Positions 7,191 to 15,245 of a stretch of 58,940 nt of DNA are shown piece by piece; the first letter of the stretch is position 1, and every line of letters begins with the position of its first letter. The notes under the pieces are model-generated. The model was not told where the DNA came from. It was given only the letters and a program-made list of their open reading frames with translations, and searched no databases. The DNA is from UBA6115 sp964346355 (GTDB taxonomy: Bacteria > Bacillota > Clostridia > Christensenellales > Aristaeellaceae): NCBI GenBank assembly GCA_964346355.1, contig CAYFUH010000007.1, positions 1-58,940 on the forward strand, in the 5' to 3' direction. Position numbers and translations under genes: made by a program.

Positions 7191-8621
7191 TCAGTCCAGG
7201 GGATAGATGAGTGGCCAGGCGGTTAGCTCGGAGAAGGTGGGGTGGATGGTCATCCCGTGCTCCACCGGCAGCCAGGTGCCGGGCTTGTCGGCCTGTTTCG
7301 GACCGCCCGCGTTCATCAGGTAGGCCCAGGGCTGCACAATGGTGCCGGCCTGCGGCCCCACCACATGCACGCCCAGGATGCGCTGGTCATCAAGCGTAAT
7401 CACCTTGGCAAACCCGTCGTCCGGCCTGTTTTTTGAGTAGCCCATGGAAATGCCGGCGATGATATCGGAATAATGGTAGCGGTTCACGCGCACCTTGTCG
7501 CCGTACTGCGCGCGGGCTTCTTGTTCGCTCATGCCCACGCTGCCCACCTGCGGGTGCGTGAAAACGGCGGAGGGAACGGCCTCATAGCTGGCGGCGCGGG
7601 TGTTGTCGCCAAAGAGGATGTTGCTCAGCACCTCCGCCTCATAGTTGGCTTTGTGGCGCAGGGGGAACTTGCCGTTCACATCGCCGATGGCATAAATGCC
7701 CGCCACATTGGTGCGCAGCTTTTCATCGGTGATAACATAGCCGTTTTTATCCGTTTCTACACCAATTGCGTCCAGGTTCAAACTGCTTGTATTGGGCACG
7801 ATGCCGGGCGCCAGCAGCACCTCCTGCGCGCTTTTCTCATATTCCTCGCCTGTTTTGCGGTCGCGGAAGGTCATGATTTTTTGATCGCCCGAAACCCGGA
7901 TGCGCTGCGGCACCGCCTCATACAGGAAGGAGACGCCAACATCCTCCAACTGCTTGCGCACAAAGGGCGGAATCTCCTCATCCAGCCCGCGCAGGATGGT
8001 CTCGCTGCGCACAGCCACGGTCACCTTGGTGCCAAAGGCGGAAAACACATGCGCGAACTCCAGCGCCGTGAACCCGCCGCCGATGATCAGCAGGCTGTCA
8101 TAGGGTTTCTCGGGAAACTGATCGCCAAAGAAGGATTCGCTGGTTAAATAGCCGGCGTCGCCCAGGCCTTCCATGTCCGGGATCCGGCTTTTGCTGCCGG
8201 TGGCAATGATGATTCTGTCCGCGGTGATGCGCTCCATACTGCCGTCATTCATGGTGATGTTCAGGGTGTTTTTGTCAACAAAGCTGCCCGCTCCGCGAAA
8301 GACGGTCACGCCCTCCATCTGGCTGATGTCCCGCTCCAGGTCTAAATTGACGTCAATTTGCCGCCACATGCGCCTGGACACCTTAGCCCAGTCGATGCTG
8401 GGTTTGTCAAAGGTAATGCCCACGCGCCCGCCGCGCTCCGCGTCCCGGATTAAATCCGCCGGGTAAACCAGCATCTTGGAGGGGATGCAGCCCCGGTTTA
8501 AGCAGGTGCCGCCAAAGGCGCCTTTTTCAATCACGGCGACGGATTTGCCTGCCGCCAGCGCGCCTTCCATGATTATCAAACCGCTGCCGGCGCCCAGAAC
8601 AGCGACGTCAAAATGTTTCAT
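7191..8621 (-). CDS. FAD-dependent pyridine nucleotide-disulfide oxidoreductase
   Basis: A 476-residue flavoprotein of the dihydrolipoamide dehydrogenase / mercuric reductase / mycothione reductase superfamily. It has the N-terminal FAD motif VLGAGSG, the redox disulfide GGTCLNRGCIPSK (C40, C45), IIATGSKSRIP, the NAD(P) motif IIGGGFTALE, the second FAD motif YAIGDVNG and the C-terminal active-site HPTFSE. The FAD loop GSGLIIMEGA is closer to the mycothione-reductase-like branch than to the GPGGY of true Lpd, and no lipoyl enzymes are nearby. The disulfide substrate is therefore unknown. Start 8621 follows AAGGAG. Confidence 0.88.
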   Translation of the reverse strand: MKHFDVAVLGAGSGLIIMEGALAAGKSVAVIEKGAFGGTCLNRGCIPSKMLVYPADLIRDAERGGRVGITFDKPSIDWAKVSRRMWRQIDVNLDLERDISQMEGVTVFRGAGSFVDKNTLNITMNDGSMERITADRIIIATGSKSRIPDMEGLGDAGYLTSESFFGDQFPEKPYDSLLIIGGGFTALEFAHVFSAFGTKVTVAVRSETILRGLDEEIPPFVRKQLEDVGVSFLYEAVPQRIRVSGDQKIMTFRDRKTGEEYEKSAQEVLLAPGIVPNTSSLNLDAIGVETDKNGYVITDEKLRTNVAGIYAIGDVNGKFPLRHKANYEAEVLSNILFGDNTRAASYEAVPSAVFTHPQVGSVGMSEQEARAQYGDKVRVNRYHYSDIIAGISMGYSKNRPDDGFAKVITLDDQRILGVHVVGPQAGTIVQPWAYLMNAGGPKQADKPGTWLPVEHGMTIHPTFSELTAWPLIYPLD

Positions 8622-8661
8622 TCGCCTGTCTCCTTGTACATTGTGCCAAATGGCTAAGGTC

Positions 8662-8690
8662 AATTTACCCGCTCCGGACAGGATTTACAA
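8662..8690 (-). promoter_or_regulatory. Probable promoter of the disulfide oxidoreductase
   Basis: Minus strand TTGTAA, 17-nt spacer, TAAATT; about 40 bp of leader before the start at 8621. Confidence 0.5.
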
Positions 8691-8742
8691 CAAATCCGCT
8701 TCAAAACTTCCTGATGAATCAAAACAAACAGGCCAAAAACGG

Positions 8743-8771
8743 TTTACGAAAACCTTTTCCCGTGATAAGAT
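8743..8771 (+). promoter_or_regulatory. Probable promoter of the Gfo/Idh/MocA gene
   Basis: TTTACG, 17-nt spacer, TAAGAT, about 75 bp before the start at 8849. Confidence 0.55.
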
Positions 8772-8848
8772 ATGGATAGCACCGTATTACATGGGCAAAC
8801 CATGCCTAAAAATAGCGTCAATATGACTGGAACATGAAAGGAGACACC

Positions 8849-9994
8849 ATGACTGACACAGATCGCGTATTGTCCAATTTCACCCAAACCGTGCGCGAGG
8901 ACCGCGAATACGCCAAGGAAAAACTGCGGATCGGCATCATCGGCACCGGCTGGATCGCCGAGGCGCATGTGGAAAGCTACCTCAAGCAGCCGGATGTAGA
9001 GATCGTCGCCATGGCCGATCTCATCCCCGGCAAGGCCGAGAAGTTTGCCGAATACTACGGCATGACCGGCGTCAATTTCTATCCGGACCACAAAAGCATG
9101 CTGGAGCGCGAGAAGCTGGACGCTGTCAGCGTCTGCACCTACAACACCGAGCACGCCTCCTGCACCATTGAGGCACTCAACCGCGGCGTGCACGTGCTGC
9201 TTGAAAAGCCCATGACCGCGACGGTTGAGGAGGCGGCAGAGATTATCAAGGCCGAGAAGAAGAGCGGCAAGCTGCTCTCCATCGGTTTTCAGCCGCGCAT
9301 GGACGCCAACATGCAGCAGATCAAAAAGATCGTGGAGTCCGGCGCCCTGGGTAAGATTTACTACATCCAGACCGGCGGCGGCCGCCGGCGCGGCATTCCC
9401 AACAGCACCTTCATCGAGAAGAAGACGGCCGGCATCGGCGCTTTGGGCGACATCGGCTGCTATTCCCTGGACATGGTTCTAAACGCTGTGGGCTATCCCA
9501 AGCCCCTGACTGCCTCTGGCTATACCTCCAACTTCTTTGGCACCTCCACGGACTATCAGAAGCCGGAGGACGCCGCCCGCTTTGACGTGGACGATTTTGC
9601 TGCGGCTTTCATCCGCCTGGAGGGCGAGTTGATTCTGGACTTCCGCATCTCCTGGGCGATGCACCTGGACACGCCCGGTGACACCGTCATCCTGGGCACC
9701 AAGGGGGCATTGCGCATCCCCTCCACCGAATGCTGGAACGGTTCTGTCGGCGGCCCGATGAAACTGTACCACGACCTGGCCGGCGAGCAGGTGGAGACCA
9801 TCATCCCCATTCTGGAAGAGGACGAATCCGGCTTGTTTGACAAGAAGATCCGTTCCTTCCTGGATGCCATCATCTTCAAACTGCCCCCGCCCGTACCCTC
9901 CACCCAGATTTTGTACAACCAGGCCATCATCAACGCCATTGCGGACTCCGCGGAAAAAGGGCGTGAGGTGGAGGTTTACATCCCCAAGGTGTAA
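8849..9994 (+). CDS. Gfo/Idh/MocA family oxidoreductase
   Basis: A 381-residue NAD(P)-dependent sugar or cyclitol dehydrogenase. The Rossmann fingerprint is IGIIGTGWIAEAHVESY, followed by HVLLEKPMTATVEEA, which carries the conserved EKP with its catalytic Lys, and the C-terminal GFO_IDH_MocA beta-sheet domain from about residue 150. GDIGCYSLDMV holds the usual catalytic region with GxxxxD and Tyr in place of the classic His. ATG 8849 is preferred to 8834 since AAGGAGA precedes it. It stands alone between a promoter and a terminator, so its substrate cannot be inferred from neighbours. Confidence 0.9.
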   Translation: MTDTDRVLSNFTQTVREDREYAKEKLRIGIIGTGWIAEAHVESYLKQPDVEIVAMADLIPGKAEKFAEYYGMTGVNFYPDHKSMLEREKLDAVSVCTYNTEHASCTIEALNRGVHVLLEKPMTATVEEAAEIIKAEKKSGKLLSIGFQPRMDANMQQIKKIVESGALGKIYYIQTGGGRRRGIPNSTFIEKKTAGIGALGDIGCYSLDMVLNAVGYPKPLTASGYTSNFFGTSTDYQKPEDAARFDVDDFAAAFIRLEGELILDFRISWAMHLDTPGDTVILGTKGALRIPSTECWNGSVGGPMKLYHDLAGEQVETIIPILEEDESGLFDKKIRSFLDAIIFKLPPPVPSTQILYNQAIINAIADSAEKGREVEVYIPKV

Positions 9995-10011
9995 TCGATC
10001 ATCCACACATG

Positions 10012-10048
10012 AAAACCGGGGCCATCCAACTGGACAGCCCCGGTTTTT
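10012..10048. terminator. Bidirectional terminator
   Basis: 11-bp stem AAAACCGGGGC/GCCCCGGTTTT followed by T, between convergent genes. Confidence 0.92.
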
Positions 10049-10062
10049 ACATGCGTTCAGGA

Positions 10063-11673
10063 TTATTTGCCTTCACTCAAACTCAGGTACATCCCCTCCG
10101 CTTTTTTCCTGAAGTACAGGTAAATCAAGCCGGTTAGCAGCAGGAAAAAGCCGGTCACCATCAGCAGGAAGGGCTCCGGCGCAAGGAGGTTGGTCAGTTT
10201 TATGATGTACAGCATACCCAGCCCCGCCACAAGCAGCGTCCCGGTGAACATGGCCAAAAAGGTGCTCATGCTCTGCTTGACCGCCTCGGTTTCGGATTGC
10301 CAGGACATCTTGGGCAAATGCAGGTTCAGCAGCAAGCCCGCCATGGCGCTCAATAGCACGGTTGACAGCGGCAGCAGGATGCTCATGACGATATAGAAGG
10401 CGCTCAATTTAAACAGGATGCCTGTGATCACCGCTGTGATCAGGATGGGCGGCAGGCAGACAATCACATGGGCGGCTGCTTTGGCAAGCAGGGACTGAAG
10501 CGCGCTGACAGGCAGGGACTGGATGATCCAGAACTGTTTGCCCTCCAGGGAGATGGAGCAGGCGGAGATGAACACCGTCGCGCACATCAGGGCGATCACA
10601 AAAGAAATCACCAGGCCAATCAACTCGCTGGGTATCTCCATCTGCGTGAGGAGTGCTGTAATGGCCTTGCTGTTAAACAGCAGGTAAATAGCGCCCCCCA
10701 CCATCATCGCAAGGCCGAACGCCGCGTTGAGCATATAGCCAGCGCTGGAGAAAAACCCGCGCAGTTCCTTTTTGGTCAGTGCCCCCATCAAACTGCCCTG
10801 CCCGATGCCGCCGCCGGTATACAATACTCTGGGGCCGCCGCGCACGGTGGTCAATACCTTGTTGTAGTTGCTGGCAACCACCAGCATCACCAGCGCAAAG
10901 GGGATGAGGCAAAACGCCGCAAAGACAAGCAGGCTGATGGCGCTTTGCTGGGTGATGGCGATGCCCATATGGTAGGCGGGGACAAAGACGCGCCGCACAG
11001 CCGCAGCGATCTCATAGCCCCGATGAAGCAGTTCACTCATCTGGCTCATGAGCTTGGTATAGAAGTAGAAATAAACCCCCATGAACACCAGGGAGAAGAG
11101 GATGATCAGCAGGTTCTTAAAACGAATGCGCTGGGAAATCTGCGCCAGCAGCCAGCCCAGCAGGAAGGAGAGTACCAATATCAGGAAGGGCAGCAATAGG
11201 GCGCACAGGGTAAACGTGATCACCAGGCCAAGGGAGAAGGGCTGGTTCATCAGCCACACCACCAGGGCAGGCAGCAGGATGATGGCCTGAAAAATCAGCG
11301 TCAGCAAATACAGTGTGCAGGTGCGGGAGATCAGAATCAAGCGCGGCTTAATGGGCATGGACAGCAGCAGTTCGTTGTCCTTGGCCAAAAACAGGGCGGT
11401 CTGCGCCATGTACACGCTGCCGATAAAGCCAAGCACAAAGGCGGTGATGCCCGCGATGGCGAAATACAGCCAATGAAGCTGCGCGGCTGTGAAGGCATCC
11501 AGTATGGTCTTGAAGAAAAAGCCGGTGGAGATACCCAGCGCGCCAACGATGTAGACGATTAACAGGCCAATGAGGATTTTCTTTACCGGCGTGGATTTTT
11601 TGCCGCGCGAGCCGATTTGAAACAGCATCGAAAAGGATGCACGCAGCTGTACCGCGATGAGGGCTTTAAGCAT
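10063..11673 (-). CDS. ABC exporter permease, large multi-spanning
   Basis: A 536-residue integral membrane protein starting MLKALIAVQLRASFSMLFQI at 11673. About a dozen hydrophobic segments are spread along the chain, in the manner of the large Bacillota ABC-2-like permeases that consist of two six-helix halves. It begins 8 bp inside the end of the ATPase gene, so both are made together. It probably exports a lipid, peptide or drug or acts on the envelope; nothing in the sequence fixes the substrate. Confidence 0.8.
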   Translation of the reverse strand: MLKALIAVQLRASFSMLFQIGSRGKKSTPVKKILIGLLIVYIVGALGISTGFFFKTILDAFTAAQLHWLYFAIAGITAFVLGFIGSVYMAQTALFLAKDNELLLSMPIKPRLILISRTCTLYLLTLIFQAIILLPALVVWLMNQPFSLGLVITFTLCALLLPFLILVLSFLLGWLLAQISQRIRFKNLLIILFSLVFMGVYFYFYTKLMSQMSELLHRGYEIAAAVRRVFVPAYHMGIAITQQSAISLLVFAAFCLIPFALVMLVVASNYNKVLTTVRGGPRVLYTGGGIGQGSLMGALTKKELRGFFSSAGYMLNAAFGLAMMVGGAIYLLFNSKAITALLTQMEIPSELIGLVISFVIALMCATVFISACSISLEGKQFWIIQSLPVSALQSLLAKAAAHVIVCLPPILITAVITGILFKLSAFYIVMSILLPLSTVLLSAMAGLLLNLHLPKMSWQSETEAVKQSMSTFLAMFTGTLLVAGLGMLYIIKLTNLLAPEPFLLMVTGFFLLLTGLIYLYFRKKAEGMYLSLSEGK

Positions 11674-12379
11674 GCTGCCCCTCCAGCTCCAGGAAGACTT
11701 CCTCCAGGGATTCCTGGCCTTTGACTTCCTCCATCGTGCCCTCCACCACCAGCTTGCCGTGGCGGATGATGGCCACCTTGTCACACAGTTTCTCCGCCAC
11801 ATCAAGCACATGGGTGGAGAAGAAGACGGCGCCGCCATCGTCACAGATGGCGCGCATCTTTTGTTTAAGCAGGAAGGTGGCCTTGGGATCCAGGCCGGTA
11901 AAAGGTTCGTCCATCACCAGCAGCTTTGGCTCATGCATCAGGGCAGCGATGACGGCCAGCTTCTGCTTCATGCCGTGGGAGTAGGTGGAGATGGGGGAGG
12001 CCAAATCCTCGGTCAACTCAAACTCATCAGCCAAGGACAGGATGCGCGCCTCGCGGTCAGATTTGGGGATGCCGAAGATGTCGGCGATGAAGTTAAGGTA
12101 CTTGATGCCGTTTAAAAACTCGTACAAATCCGGGTTGTCCGGCAGATAGGCGGTGCGCCTCTTGGCTTCAATGGGATGCTTTCGCACATCCAGGCCGTCA
12201 ATTGCGATCTGGCCCTCATCAAAGCGCAAAATGCCGCAGCAGGCCTTGATGGTGGTGGTTTTACCGGCGCCGTTGTGCCCGATAAAACCATAGATTTCGC
12301 CCGGGTTGATGTGCAGGGACAGGTCATCCACCGCCTTTTTGTTGCCGAAGGATTTGCTCAGGTGCTCAATTCGTAGCAT
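11666..12379 (-). CDS. ABC exporter ATP-binding protein
   Basis: A 237-residue ATPase of the CcmA/DrrA/Nat type. Walker A is GHNGAGKTTT, signature YSHGMKQKLAVIAALMHEP, Walker B LLVMDEPFTGLDP and switch FFSTHVLDVAE. The AYLPDNPDLYEFL segment is the usual Q-loop neighbourhood of exporter ATPases. It pairs with the overlapping permease downstream. Confidence 0.93.
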   Translation of the reverse strand: MLRIEHLSKSFGNKKAVDDLSLHINPGEIYGFIGHNGAGKTTTIKACCGILRFDEGQIAIDGLDVRKHPIEAKRRTAYLPDNPDLYEFLNGIKYLNFIADIFGIPKSDREARILSLADEFELTEDLASPISTYSHGMKQKLAVIAALMHEPKLLVMDEPFTGLDPKATFLLKQKMRAICDDGGAVFFSTHVLDVAEKLCDKVAIIRHGKLVVEGTMEEVKGQESLEEVFLELEGQHA

Positions 12380-12422
12380 ATGTGCCTCACTTTCCGTCCG
12401 GTTTGTGTGTCAAACAAGGAAA

Positions 12423-12450
12423 ATTATAGCATACACGCGTGCTTTTACAA
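12423..12450 (-). promoter_or_regulatory. Promoter of the ABC exporter operon
   Basis: Minus strand TTGTAA, 16-nt spacer, TATAAT, about 45 bp before the ATPase start. Confidence 0.65.
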
Positions 12451-12461
12451 GCGGGCGCATA

Positions 12462-12490
12462 TGGACAAAACTGTCAATATTTGGTAGGAT
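12462..12490 (+). promoter_or_regulatory. Possible upstream promoter of the hydrogenase operon
   Basis: TGGACA, 17-nt spacer, TAGGAT. If used, the transcript would include the hairpins at 12547-12591. The -10 is weak. Confidence 0.35.
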
Positions 12491-12546
12491 CATGCCAGAA
12501 ACCGGGGCCTTATCCGCCCGCTTGGACGGGACAGAAACACCGCCAC

Positions 12547-12591
12547 GCGGGACGAGAAACGTCCCGCAAACTTCGTGGGACTTATTTTTTT
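12547..12591 (+). terminator. Competing hairpins with T-run: attenuator-like leader or insulating terminator
   Basis: Hairpin A is 12547-12567 (8-bp stem GCGGGACG/CGTCCCGC, loop AGAAA). Hairpin B is 12561-12581 (7-bp stem GTCCCGC/GTGGGAC with one G-U pair, loop AAACTTC), followed by TTATTTTTTT. The strand GTCCCGC is shared, so A and B exclude each other, which is the layout of an antiterminator and terminator. It sits in the 351-bp gap between the divergent ABC and hydrogenase operons. It could equally just block read-through into the promoter at 12605. Confidence 0.6.
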
Positions 12592-12604
12592 ATAGCCATC
12601 CCTT

Positions 12605-12613
12605 TGATATAAT
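12605..12613 (+). promoter_or_regulatory. Extended -10 promoter of the hydrogenase operon
   Basis: TGATATAAT is a perfect extended -10; the -35 region at 17 nt is only T-rich. This lies directly after the terminator-like hairpin and about 75-110 bp before the first gene. Confidence 0.55.
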
Positions 12614-12730
12614 GATCCTGTCCCCCTGTTTCGGCCATGATAAGCCAAAACAATCATCCTACAATGAGTCAGGAGGCACAGCCCGTACATGACAGTCAAG
12701 ACCGATCCCCGCGACATCCAGGAGGACCCG

Positions 12731-13171
12731 ATGACCAGCGCGTCCCAACATGCGCAGCCAAGCCAAGCGGTTGAGCAAACCCAGGGCCTGCGTTTGCGCC
12801 AGGTGGCCCAGGCGCTGGAGGCTGCGGTGCTCACAGGCGAGGACCACCTGGACATTGTCGTGCAAAGCGCCTGCTGCTCTGACCTCATGAGCGATGTGCT
12901 GGCCTTCGTGCACGAAAAAGCCATCATCTTAACGGGCCTGGCTAATGCGCATGTCATCCGCACGGCAGAGATGCTGGACTTAAAGTGCATCGTCTTTGTG
13001 CGCGGAAAACAGCCGCCGCAGGACGTCATTGAGTTGGCACGGGAGCTGGGCGTGGTCTTAATGTCGGTCAACAAAACCATGTTTGTCAGCGCCGGCTTGT
13101 TGTACCAGGCGGGCTTGCGCGGCTCGCCCATGAAATGGGCCTCCCGGGAAGGCACAGGGCAGGCGCAATGA
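12731..13171 (+). CDS. DRTGG-domain protein of the hydrogenase cluster (first copy)
   Basis: A 146-residue protein whose residues ~20-130 form a DRTGG-like domain (LRLRQVAQALEAAVLTGEDH, then CCSDLMSDVLAFVHEKAIIL and KCIVFVRGKQPPQDVIELAR). DRTGG proteins are regulatory domains of unknown ligand that recur beside clostridial [FeFe] hydrogenases. Two starts are possible: ATG 12731 with AGGAGG five bases away, or ATG 12689 with AGGAGG twelve bases away. The shorter is given. It overlaps the next gene by ATGA. Confidence 0.8.
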   Translation: MTSASQHAQPSQAVEQTQGLRLRQVAQALEAAVLTGEDHLDIVVQSACCSDLMSDVLAFVHEKAIILTGLANAHVIRTAEMLDLKCIVFVRGKQPPQDVIELARELGVVLMSVNKTMFVSAGLLYQAGLRGSPMKWASREGTGQAQ

Positions 13172-13584
13172 TTCACTCTGTCTACCCCATCGCGCAAGCC
13201 GGCTATGACAGCGCCGGCCAGACCTCCGCGGACATCAAGCGGCAGCTGAAGCAACTGGGCGTAGACAGCAAAATCATCAGGCGCGTTGCCGTCGCCTGCT
13301 ATGAGGCGGAGATGAACCTCATCATCCACAGCCTGGGCGGCGCGATGGAACTGTCCATTGAGGATGGCTGGATTACCCTGCAGATTCACGACCGCGGCCC
13401 CGGCATCCCGGATGTGGAGCTGGCAAAAAAGGAAGGCTTTTCCACCGCTGGGGAGGACGCCCGCAGCCTGGGCTTTGGCGCGGGCATGGGCTTGCCCAAC
13501 ATGATGCGCAATACCGATGACTTTTTAATCGCAAGCCAGGTCGGTGTGGGCACCCTGATGATCATGAAATTCAAGTTGGTGTAA
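13168..13584 (+). CDS. GHKL ATPase, anti-sigma-factor-like (first copy)
   Basis: A 138-residue single-domain histidine-kinase-like ATPase of the SpoIIAB/RsbW type. The N-box is YEAEMNLIIHS, the G1 box DRGPGIPD and the G2 region LGFGAGMGLPNM. There is no phospho-acceptor domain, so it presumably acts by protein binding or Ser phosphorylation rather than as a sensor kinase. It lies between a DRTGG gene and the HydS-like gene and overlaps the former, so it is likely part of a redox or H2 response module. Its target is unknown. Confidence 0.85.
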   Translation: MIHSVYPIAQAGYDSAGQTSADIKRQLKQLGVDSKIIRRVAVACYEAEMNLIIHSLGGAMELSIEDGWITLQIHDRGPGIPDVELAKKEGFSTAGEDARSLGFGAGMGLPNMMRNTDDFLIASQVGVGTLMIMKFKLV

Positions 13585-13592
13585 GGAGCGCG

Positions 13593-14888
13593 ATGAGTAC
13601 CCTGTTTCACTCAGTACGTCTGGACGAGGACAAATGCCGCGGCTGCACGGCTTGTTTGAAGCGGTGTCCGGTGGAAGCCATCCGCGTATATGACAACAAG
13701 GCGCACATCATTGATGAGCGTTGCATCGACTGCGGCGAGTGCATCCGCGTGTGCGAGTACCACGCCAAGGTGGCGCACACCAACCCGCTGAGTGACATCA
13801 AGCGCTTCGCCTATCCCATCGCCCTGCTTGCGCCCTCTTTATACGGCCAGTTCCGCCACAACACCAATACCGCGGCCATCCGGGAAGGCTTGCTCTCCCT
13901 TGGCTTTAAAAGGGTGTTTGATGTGGCCCGCGGCGCGGATGTCGTCGCGCGCGCTGTGCAGCGTAAGTTAAAAGATAAAAACCGTCCCCGCCCGCTCATT
14001 TCCTCCGCCTGCCCGGCGGTCACCCGCTTGATTCAGGCACGCTTTCCCTCTTTAATTCCCAATATCATCTCTCTGCGCCAGCCGATGGAGGTGGCCGCAG
14101 CCATGGCGCGCCGTGAAGCGGTGAAAGAAGAGGGCATCAGCCCGGCGGACGTGGGCATCTTCTTTGTCACGCCCTGCCCGGCTAAGATGACGGCCATCAA
14201 CAGCCCCATCGGGCATGAAAGTTCTCAGGCAGACGGCGCCATCTCCATGATGGAGATCTATGGCAGCCTGCAGCCCTTTTTGATGCACACCAAGGTCAAG
14301 CCCGAGGCAGCGCCTTTTACCACCAGGGGCATGTGTTGGGCGGCGGCCGGCGGGGAGATCGCCGCGGTGGAACCGCGCAACAGCATCTCGGTGGACGGCA
14401 TTGACAACGTCATCCGCGTGCTGGAAGAGGTCGAAAACCACATGATCGACGACCTGGACTACCTGGAAGGCCTGGCCTGCCTGGGCGGCTGCATCGGCGG
14501 CCCGCTGATTTATGAAAACAACTACCTGGCGCGCAACACCCTGGACAATGTAAGGAAAGCGATGGAGGAAGGCCTCAACCAGCCAGGGCGCGAGGCGCCC
14601 CTGCCCCCGCAGTACCTGCATTTTGACCGGGCTATTCCAGAGGTGGACAGCATGAAGCTGCACGAGAGCATCGCCGGCGCCATTGAGCGCATGGAGGAGA
14701 TGAACCGCATCCTGGCCACCCTGCCCGGCTATGACTGCGGCTCCTGCGGTTCGCCCACTTGCAGGTCCTTTGCCGAGGACATTGTGCGCGGGCAGTTTGA
14801 TGAGTCCGACTGCATCTATGTGCTCAAGGACACCCTCAAGGTCATGGCGCAAAAGATGGTCGACATCGCGAAGACCCGGCGCGAGTAA
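13593..14888 (+). CDS. hydS: HydS-like sensory [FeFe] hydrogenase
   Basis: A 431-residue protein. Residues ~10-60 hold two [4Fe-4S] sites (CRGCTACLKRCP and CIDCGECIRVC), ~75-320 an H-cluster domain, and the C-terminus a four-Cys Fe-S motif (C382, C385, C390, C407). The H-cluster loops are SSACPAV (A139, C140), TPCPAK (C195, K198) and LACLGGC (C296, C300). Catalytic hydrogenases usually have TSCCPxW at the first loop; the first Cys, a proton relay, is Ala here. That change is reported for putative sensory enzymes of this class. No small-subunit extension is present. It likely senses H2 or redox state for the neighbouring regulators rather than making bulk H2; the name rests on these features. 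Confidence 0.85.
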   Translation: MSTLFHSVRLDEDKCRGCTACLKRCPVEAIRVYDNKAHIIDERCIDCGECIRVCEYHAKVAHTNPLSDIKRFAYPIALLAPSLYGQFRHNTNTAAIREGLLSLGFKRVFDVARGADVVARAVQRKLKDKNRPRPLISSACPAVTRLIQARFPSLIPNIISLRQPMEVAAAMARREAVKEEGISPADVGIFFVTPCPAKMTAINSPIGHESSQADGAISMMEIYGSLQPFLMHTKVKPEAAPFTTRGMCWAAAGGEIAAVEPRNSISVDGIDNVIRVLEEVENHMIDDLDYLEGLACLGGCIGGPLIYENNYLARNTLDNVRKAMEEGLNQPGREAPLPPQYLHFDRAIPEVDSMKLHESIAGAIERMEEMNRILATLPGYDCGSCGSPTCRSFAEDIVRGQFDESDCIYVLKDTLKVMAQKMVDIAKTRRE

Positions 14889-14897
14889 GGAGGAAGG

Positions 14898-15242
14898 ATG
14901 ACACTGACGGAACTCTCAGCTCTCATTGATGCCAGGCCGCTTGCGCAGCCGGATATGCCGCGTGAGGCCACCTGCGGCTATGTGTGTGACCTGCTCAGCT
15001 GGGTGATGGCCAGGGGCCAGCCGGGCATGGCCTGGGTGACGGTGCAAACGCACCTGAACGTCATCGCGGTGGCCAGCCTGCACGAGATGGCCTGCGTCAT
15101 CCTGCCGGATGACATCAAGATGGAGGAGGCGGTGCGTAGTAAGGCGCTGGAAGAAGGCATCGCGGTCTACACCTCGCCTCTGTCCGCCTACGAAATCTGC
15201 GGGCGGCTGATGGCAAAGGGGCTCGCGCCGCAACCGGATTAA
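14898..15242 (+). CDS. DRTGG-domain protein (second copy)
   Basis: A 114-residue stand-alone DRTGG-like protein (MTLTELSALIDARPLAQPDM, GYVCDLLSWVMARGQPGMAW, HEMACVILPDDIKMEEAV). It shares the layout of the first DRTGG protein but is clearly diverged, so the two probably bind different partners or act as a pair. AAGGAGGA precedes the ATG. It ends 3 bp before the PHP gene. Confidence 0.82.
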   Translation: MTLTELSALIDARPLAQPDMPREATCGYVCDLLSWVMARGQPGMAWVTVQTHLNVIAVASLHEMACVILPDDIKMEEAVRSKALEEGIAVYTSPLSAYEICGRLMAKGLAPQPD

Positions 15243-15245
15243 GCC

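Noticed and set aside
13168..13584. Sporulation anti-sigma factor SpoIIAB
   Set aside because: The fold is right but no spoIIAA or sigF is adjacent, and its neighbours are all hydrogenase-related.
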